Shown piece after piece: positions 56,901 through 64,000 of a stretch of 64,000 nt of DNA (position 1 is its first letter; each line of letters opens with the position of its first letter). The notes beneath the pieces were generated by a model. It had not been told where the DNA came from and ran no database searches. It worked only from the letters and a program-made list of their open reading frames with translations. The position numbers and the translations under genes were made by a program. Location of the stretch: positions 20,096,351 to 20,160,350 of the forward strand of contig NC_036451.1 of NCBI RefSeq assembly GCF_002775205.1. The letters are read 5' to 3'. Origin of the DNA: Xiphophorus maculatus. Lineage: Eukaryota > Chordata > Actinopteri > Cyprinodontiformes > Poeciliidae.

Positions 56901-57330
56901 CTGGTAATAAATAATGCCGGGGTTGTGTGGAAAAATCTTTTAGATGAAATCAATCGGAATGATTTGTTTTATGATAAAAGAGAACAACTAGTTTTATTTT
57001 ATTTTATTTATAGTTATCTTAACATGGACTTTAAAGTGGTGTGATGTAAGGACAAATGTTTCAACAAAGGCTACTGCTTTCTGCTTGTCTCATCTGGACG
57101 GAGCAAACCCTGCTGTCAGACTGGTACACAGTATACAGAGTTTATGTGACATGATCCGTAACTCTATCTATAGGTGTTATGGTATCATTCCCACCATTAA
57201 AGAGGTTTTCCACCTTCCCTCTGACCTCCGCCTCGCCTCACAGGACACAGAAAACGACCTGATAGCAATGTCTTTTACTGTACAGAAGGGGAGCCGAGAT
57301 GTGCGTGTGTGTGTGGGCTCATAGCAAGAT

Positions 57331-57356
57331 GTGTGTGTGTGTGTGTGTGTGTGTGT
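57331..57356. repeat. (GT)n microsatellite
   Basis: 13 GT units. Confidence 0.97.
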
Positions 57357-59258
57357 GGCTGGTCACTCTGCGACGTTAGGGAGCGTCCAGCAAACGGAGC
57401 GTCTGTCCAGTGAGAGTGGGGGAATCTGGCACGGCCAGTAAGCATGTATATCAGGCCATCTCACGGCTGGCTGGACGCTCCCTGGGTGGCCCGCCGTGGT
57501 CAATACTGCACTGGTGACTGGACACACAGAATGGGATAATCTTGCTTTCTTTCGGGGGCCACAGTGCACTCATACAGGTCTGCTTTTTATGCCAGCTTGA
57601 CCACGGAGGCTATAGCTTGCCCGGTGCTATGATTTCAGGTCAGGACCAGTGGGGGGGGACTGGACTGAGAGAGGGGACAGTGTTGTTGGGGATAGCGAAG
57701 GGGAGGGCTGGATGAGTCCATTTCAGCCAAAGCAGTGGAGCACACTGGGGGGCACTGGGGCATCGCCTCCACTGGCTGTTGGGAGGGGTAAACAAAAGGG
57801 GGTGTGGTTCCCACAAAAAAACCCCTAGAATCTGTGTGTGAATGTGTGTGTGGTAATGAATGTGCATCTTTGTTCAAACTTTCCTTCAGCTACAGCAACT
57901 CGTTTTAACGCCCCCGCTGCTCACGTACAAAGACGCATAATTGACACCGCAGATTAAGGCCACTGGGGTCTGACTGTTCTCCCAAAACGTCCCACTCTAC
58001 TGGAATATCAGGAAATATAATTTCTAACACCTTCATGTGCTGAAACAGGGTGATTTTCTCTAAAATGAGACATTATTCTGGTAATTAATCATTTTAAAAC
58101 ACCAGAAACAAATTGTTTTCCAGGCCATATTTCTTCAAAGCACAATAAACTAAAGCAGAAGAACGAGGTTATATAAAAAAGGGGGGGAAACCTGTCACTT
58201 TAACATCAGCACATCACTTTCTGTCAAACAGAAAGAAGAATATTGGAGCTGAACATGAAAATAAATTTTCAACGTGCGTTCCAGGAGATGTATTTCCTGG
58301 ATACAAAGAAACATTAGAAGAATAAAGAAAAAAGAAAAAAACAAACAAACAAAGGAGGCAGCAGCTTTTTATTTCACATTTGTATCAGTTTTATTTAAGA
58401 TTCCAGAATATTATAACAGTAATATGTGGTTCAAGAAAAATGTATTCATCTCACAATCACAAATATTATACAGCACCCTTTTATAACTATTGCTAATGAT
58501 GTGGAAGAAATATTAGTTTTTTTGCAGTAGCATAATCTCACACTAAAAACAAGAAAGAAAAAGTCAAACTTTAATTTAAGAGAAAATATTTTTCCTAAAA
58601 AAGAAATGAACAAATTGTTTTCCTTTTACAAAATCCAAAGCACCAATATTCTTCACTAAATAGACCTAACTTAAGCATTGTTTCTAAAAATCCAAATATT
58701 TTTTCATCGTTTTGATCTGAGTAATTTTATTCCAGTCTTGAAAATGGGAGAGAGAAGAGAATGTGCCAAGTAAGGCAGGAATTAACTACATTAAAATAAC
58801 CAGCTGGGTTAACAGGCCATGACTGGAGTCAGGGGAATAATGGAAAATGTTAAAAGAACTGAAACAGTGACAAAGAAGGCTCAAAGAGGGCCGAAGTTGA
58901 TCTTGTAACCATGAGGATACTGGTAAAAGAGGTGACATAAAATCTCTAAACCTCAATGAAAATAGCAGCATTCTTTTTTGGGTGCAATCGTGCTGCTGCT
59001 GCAAAAAAAAAAAGAAAAGAAATTGTTTTCAGGCTTTTTAGTTATCTCTATCAGCCTTTGAAAGTGCAGGGTGCTGTATCTGAAAATGCTGTTTTTAGGG
59101 GAAAAAAATAGAAATGCAAGTTTGATTTTTTTTTTTTAGCAAAGTCGTATTGCACGATTTTAAACATGGCGGACTGCAAGTTACAGACAAATCTGCAGAA
59201 TAAAAGATGATTAAAAAAAACAACAAAACATCAGGAAAAATCCAACGTTTAAACTCAC

Positions 59259-59410
59259 CTTTCGAAGCGGCTCCTTTATACCTGATGTCTTAAGGAAAAG
59301 ACGCGGATTATCTGCCCCAAACGGTGCAGCTAACTTATCATGTAGGTGGGAAGCTGGACCAGGCTAACCGTGCAGCTAGCTAAAGGAGGCATGTGTGCTG
59401 TCTTGTGTTT
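59259..59410 (-). other. Possible non-coding first exon on the minus strand
   Basis: The minus strand has a near-perfect donor (CGAAAG|GTGAGTTT, intron starting at 59258) at the end of a CpG-containing, GC-richer block. The block has no long open frame, so it would be a 5' UTR or lncRNA exon. I found no partner acceptor exon with a recognisable protein downstream (50-59 kb). Left boundary and reality are uncertain. Confidence 0.25.
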
Positions 59411-61739
59411 TAAGGCCCAATGTTGAGAAAGGGCCCATTGTTAATCCTCATGGTGGTCTTTCACCGACCGCATCTGTAAATACATAAAATATGGAGAGAG
59501 AAAAAAAATTGATCAATTGAATAATTCTAGAAACTTTGTAGATCGTCTCAACGTTCTTTTGCAGACACTGAGAGGACTTCTTACACAAATGCATGAGCAG
59601 ATTGATGTATTTTTTAAACATGGGACCGCACAATTTCTGAGTATATATATCATAACAGCTCTGCGCATGCGTCTGACAGCCTGGAGCGTGTCATCGCCCC
59701 AGACACATATAACTGTTAAAGTTAACGGCAGGAGGAGGGGTGTGCTCGTACATTTGTTTGTGCGTCCATCAGCTGTCTTTATCAATGCCGTGTGCGACCC
59801 TGGAGCTAGCAGACAACCAGGGGTTAAAGGTCAAAGCAGAGCCTGTCTGGGCTTCCTGCCTGACCCCAGTGGCTGCGAGCGCTGGCGTGCACTCATATGC
59901 AGAAAACTGGGTGCTTTCGGGGAGGGAGGGCCGGTTCAACCGTCTACCAGACTAATATCACCTTTGGGATTAGGATCCAGACAAAAATAAATTGACCCCA
60001 AACCCCTCTCTTCCCACACACTCACACACGCACACGCCAGATTTGCCTGGTCATAAAATAGGACTCGACCGTGCGGCATGACGCAGACAGACATGGCAGA
60101 GGTGCTGAGTCTGAGAGGAACATCTAATTATCTTTTAGAGCTGAGTTAGTGGGAGGAGTGGAGGAGAACAAGGAGGTTCAACGGAGCCAATAACATGGAA
60201 GCCAACAGCGTAAGACAGTCGTTTTAGCCAGGATAGAGACGAAAAAAACAAATTCTGTAAGGTGGTGATTTAAAAATTGGGAACACTGTATGATTAAGAA
60301 GGAAAAAGATGTAACATATGATAAGTTTATATCGCTGTGGTAACCCAAATTTAGATTTTGCAGCGTAAAATAGCCTGAAGCACAACTTCGGTGTAAAACA
60401 ACATCAGAATGCTTGTAAAAGAGAGAGAGAGAAGGGAAGAGAGAGAAAAAAATCCCAAATCAAAGAGATCTCAGCTAAATGAAACAAGGAACAAAAGGTC
60501 AAAATCAGAGGCTGCCAAGCCATCGGGAAAACTCGCTAAATAAGCCGGAGTGTTAAGCCTGCTAATCCCCCCGTATTATTGCAACATCTGTGAGGCCTAG
60601 AGGGGCTCTGTCAGCGTACGCCGAGACAGATGTAAACAATATCCTGCCTGAAAACGAAGAGTGTTTGTTTAGGTATCGAAAACCGCCAACGGTATGCGAA
60701 AAGAAGGTTGAAGTGACACGGCGAATGTAAAGCAGGTGAACCGGGAGAGACGGGGGAGTGGGAAGAAGCGATGGAAGTGAGCGAGTAACAAAAGCTTGAT
60801 GCAGAAGAGGTAGTGAGAGTGGTTTTTTTTTTTTTTTGAGTTGTTGGGATACAGCTTGAAGGTGGTGAAAAAAAAAAAAAACGGAGGTGACAGCATCCCG
60901 GAAAGACGGCACACCTGCGGACCAGGCTGACGAGACGCCAGGGAGACGAGGATAATTTATGCAGAGAGTGTCTGGCATCCCGTGAATAGTCCAGAGAACT
61001 GAAAGGGGGGAGCTGCTTGTGGGTGCTAGCAGTGTGAAGGAAGGAAGAGATGGGGGGGGAGGGTGCTTTTTTAAACGAGGGGGCTCAAAGGCTGCTCTTT
61101 CTGCTCGATTCAGCCGAAGCTGTCCGTCTGACGTCCCATTAAGATTTGGGACAGGACATGTGGAACTAGGCATTGAAGAGGAGCGGGAATGGGGGTGATG
61201 GGGGGGATAGGCACAGAGGTGAACGAGAGGCTCTTACCACCCACTCCAGTCTACTTCTTCATTTTGGCTATATGTATTAGATCCACAGAGCTGTGTGTCT
61301 GCTAATCTGCATGCTAATTTCCTTTCATCACAAACCAGAACCTCATAAAGGACCAGGGACGGACTCTGGACAGACACAAGCTACTCAGCTGAAGTCTGGC
61401 TGAATGAGAGGTCATAAGAGCGCTTCAACCGCCTGGCTGGTAAATCAACTCATCACATTATTGTTTTATGTTGTGGGAGCCCAATTCTGTCTTTAATTCT
61501 TTATTTAAACCTTAAAATGTACTTTTTATGCAAATGCCTTGACATTGTTGAAGGATTTGCCCTCTTTGATCAAAGAGCCAAAAAATGTCATATGACAGGC
61601 CAACAAAAACTAGTTCATAATTCTGCAATAAGCAAAAAAAAAAATTTATTATGTGGTTTTACTTTTCAAATTGTTTTACAGATAAAAATGGAAAAGTTTG
61701 GTGTGCTTACATTTCTAGCCCCCAACTGAGTCGACACTT

Positions 61740-62510
61740 ATTAAAACTTCTGATTATAGCAGCAAGTCTTCAGAAGAGTGTTTTGAAGAAGTTTGGCAAT
61801 TCTTCTTTGTAAAACAGCTCAAGAGCTGGCTGGCTGGATAAAAAGCATCTGTTAGCATTTTTTCTCTATTTGATTAAGCTTAAACTTTGATTGGGCCATT
61901 GCCAAACGTTAACATGGTTTGACTTACAGCACTCCACAGTAGATTTATGGTCACTATTGTGCTGGAAGGGGAACCTTTTGCCCTTTAGACTTCCATTTTT
62001 CTATCGAATCAGACCCGCTTCCACAGCACGATACTGCCAACACTGAGTTTCACAGCAGGGGATACGTGGCCTACGACAAACTGTAAAAGCCTCTTCTTTT
62101 GACTTTTTTTTTCAGCACTGACTCTTCCTGAAACTCCTCCATAAGATGAGTCATTTGGCAAAAAAAAAAGCTGTGGATTTGATTCCAGACACCCTCCACC
62201 ATCACTGACCAGTCCCTTGTTTCTATGCTTTGCTTCGTACAAACGGTCTGGACCCTTGTCTATTGAGAATGCTACTGGAGAAATCCAGTTCAATATAAGA
62301 AAGCCCAAAGGGAGCACTGAAGGGAAATGAGAACACAATGGCAAGGGTAATGAATATCATTTGCTTTAGCAAAACCATGTCTCATTTCTTTTACACTCCA
62401 CAACTATGCACTATCCACACTATTGTGTTGACCTATCAAATAAAATTCCAATAAAACTCAATTCAAGTTTGTATTTGTGACAAAGTACAAAGAATGAATA
62501 CCTTTGAGTA
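61740..62510 (-). mobile_element. Tc1-like transposon remnant
   Basis: TTTGGCAATTCTTCTTTGTA (61792), GATTGGGCCATTGCCAAAC (61890) and TGTGCTGGAAGGGGAACC (61958) occur in the order found in antisense teleost Tc1-like elements, like those at 23625-25220 and 27800-28110. Many substitutions, no transposase frame. Confidence 0.55.
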
Positions 62511-62813
62511 GCACTGAAAAATCTTTTCGTAAGATTCCCTTTTCACGTAAAAGATTTCCTAAGGATGGACATAACTGAAACAAAATTTCAACAGTGTGAC
62601 TTCAGGACTTTGTCAGATAACACAACGAAAAGGTTAGCCATAGGCAGCTGTCTTGACATGTACGAACATCAGCAGAGGCTGGCATCAACCTTTAAAATCA
62701 TGGAGCAGTTTTGATTTGAAAGTGAGGAGACAGACTGTATGCCTCGTGCATTTGAATCCTGGCCAATTGCCAGGTGAAACCGTGCACGTGCGTGCGTGTA
62801 TGCATGCGTGCGG

Positions 62814-62836
62814 GTGTGTGTGTGTGTGTGTGTGTG
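62814..62836. repeat. (GT)n microsatellite
   Basis: GT repeat preceded by a GTGCGTGC-type imperfect alternating purine-pyrimidine stretch from 62782. Confidence 0.95.
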
Positions 62837-63266
62837 GGCCAAGCGAGAAGCGCAGCGACCAGGGTGACGTTTGAGTCCGGTGATGCAGGCGGACAGTTTT
62901 AATGACAGTCCTCGCCCTGAAACATTCAGACCGGTGAGCCCCTCGGATGTATACGCACCATATGACAAGTGCAACTATACGTGTGATGTACGGTGTGGCG
63001 TTTTCTGCAAAAGACGAGCAGAACTGGTGAAAATGAAACAGAAGAAATATCTTAATGCTTACGACCCTAAGCAAAAAAAAAAAAAAAGAGTTTCAGGCTT
63101 TGCCTTCGACACAGAGGACGACAAACGCTGCGTTAAAAACTGTCCATTGCTGGCGCTAATTAAAGCAAGTGTTAGAAGCGCCGCGGATGTTGGTCATGTT
63201 TCTTTAAAGAGCGGCGTGAAGTAAAGAGCCATTCACTGTGCCGGCAGACACTGGACCCTTTGTGTT

Positions 63267-63290
63267 TGTGTGTGTGTGTGTGTGTGTGTG
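63267..63290. repeat. (GT)n microsatellite
   Basis: 12 GT units. Confidence 0.97.
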
Positions 63291-63757
63291 CAGAGTTGTG
63301 CCTGGCTGTGGACTTGCATCTTATTCGGCAGCACAGGTCTGGACTTGAATTTGGTGCCCAAACAAAGACATAGAGCCACCTCATTAAAAAAAAACAACAA
63401 CAAAAAAAAACCATGTCATTGGATCAGACCTAGACTCAATTGTGAGATTGTTTTTCTTCCTTCTTCCACCTACCATAAGCGACCGTGACTGCAGAGGAGT
63501 TGAATAAGAGGCCGGGTTGAGGCCCGGCGGTGGAGCGCCACGCCACATCCCTACGGGAGCCTCCCCTTCACAGAGGGGGGTTGCATTTAATGCTTTGTTA
63601 GTGTGTTAACACGGCTTTTTAAAGCACCTCTTTATGGAGTCGGCTAAGCAAACTGCAGAGCCTGGTTTTCTTGGGACAGAAGGAGAACGTGGAAAAACAA
63701 AAAAACACAGGAGAATGAATAAGGGAGAAGAAACGGTTTGATTTATATTGTAAAATG

Positions 63758-64000
63758 CAGTGCCTTGGAAAAGTCTTCATCATTGATCATATTTTGTCAT
63801 GACACTTTAAGCTGATTTTAAGGTTTTAAGATTTTTTTTTTTTTTTTTTACAAGTAAAATCTGAAAAGTGAAGCACAAATTTATACTAAGTCAGTGTACT
63901 TTGTAGAGCTACTTTTCTCCATTTCAAGTTTTTAGGGGTAGGTTTCCACCATGTTTTTTTTAATTAAGAGTCTCATCTAGGTTCTCAGATGGATTTAGAT
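63758..64000. mobile_element. 5' end of another Tc1-like element, cut by window end
   Basis: CAGTGCCTTGGAAAAGTCTT at 63758 is the recognisable terminal-repeat start of teleost Tc1-like elements (typical CAGTGCCTTGCAAAAGTATT). ATATTTTGTCATGACACTTT and a T-rich tract follow, as expected. The rest lies outside the window. Confidence 0.6.

Larger units (their letters stand above)
50273..64000. other. Gene-poor region downstream of SLC25A42
   Basis: No recognisable protein exon chain or RNA gene in 13.7 kb. AT-rich unique sequence alternates with GC-rich islands at about 51240-51590, 53340-53880, 56690-56900, 57360-57800, 59260-60000, 60540-61200 and 62640-63600, with microsatellites between. Open frames in the islands (e.g. 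203 codons at 60562-61173 minus, 117 codons at 62871-63224 plus) have low-complexity composition and no splice or homology support. The pattern is what a regulatory landscape looks like, but that is inference. Confidence 0.5.

Noticed and set aside
59517-59990. 157-codon plus-strand frame
   Set aside because: No domain and no supporting signals; its position in a GC-rich island explains the missing stops.
60562-61173. 203-codon open frame on the minus strand
   Set aside because: Composition is low-complexity (runs of P, S, F and K from homopolymers), with no recognised domain, splice context or start support.
62871-63224. 117-codon frame with several cysteines and lysines
   Set aside because: Contains a poly-K run from an A tract and matches no family I know; no neighbouring exon.

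Overview
This is a vertebrate nuclear window, almost certainly from a teleost fish. Three protein-coding genes are split into many short exons with GT-AG introns. The introns carry Tc1-like transposon remnants, a tRNA-derived SINE with intact target-site duplications, hAT-type MITEs, L2-type LINE scraps and many CA/GT microsatellites. I assembled the genes by hand from exon translations, splice sites and reading phase. Gene names and comparisons with human proteins come from memory, not from a search.

Layout. On the minus strand two genes lie head-to-tail. MAU2 (cohesin-loader subunit SCC4) has 18 coding exons from 42067 down to 31006 and a 3' UTR to about 29822. GATAD2A (p66-alpha, a NuRD subunit) has a non-coding first exon near 27028-27170, a start codon at 13042, 10 coding exons down to a stop at 3798, and a 3' UTR possibly reaching about 871. 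On the plus strand, diverging from MAU2 across about 2 kb, is SLC25A42 (mitochondrial CoA carrier). It has a non-coding exon ending at 44347, a start at 44841, 7 coding exons, a stop at 49313 and a poly(A) signal at 50251. MAU2-GATAD2A in tandem with SLC25A42 nearby recalls human 19p13.11, which supports the gene names. All three reading frames close exactly across every exon junction (643, 598 and 329 residues).

From about 50.3 kb to the end (13.7 kb) I find no convincing protein gene. This part holds GC-rich non-repetitive islands, one candidate conserved block (56690-56900), an RFX-type X-box, a strong unexplained minus-strand splice donor (59258), a 25-nt C tract and two more Tc1-like remnants.

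The genes do not form a pathway. Two act on chromatin (cohesin loading, NuRD repression) and one in mitochondrial cofactor import. Nothing suggests a novel multi-gene system. The most interesting signals are a GC-AG intron in SLC25A42, two micro-exons (26 and 28 nt), a SINE nested inside a Tc1 remnant, and an abundance of short perfect inverted repeats with tiny loops scattered through introns and spacers.
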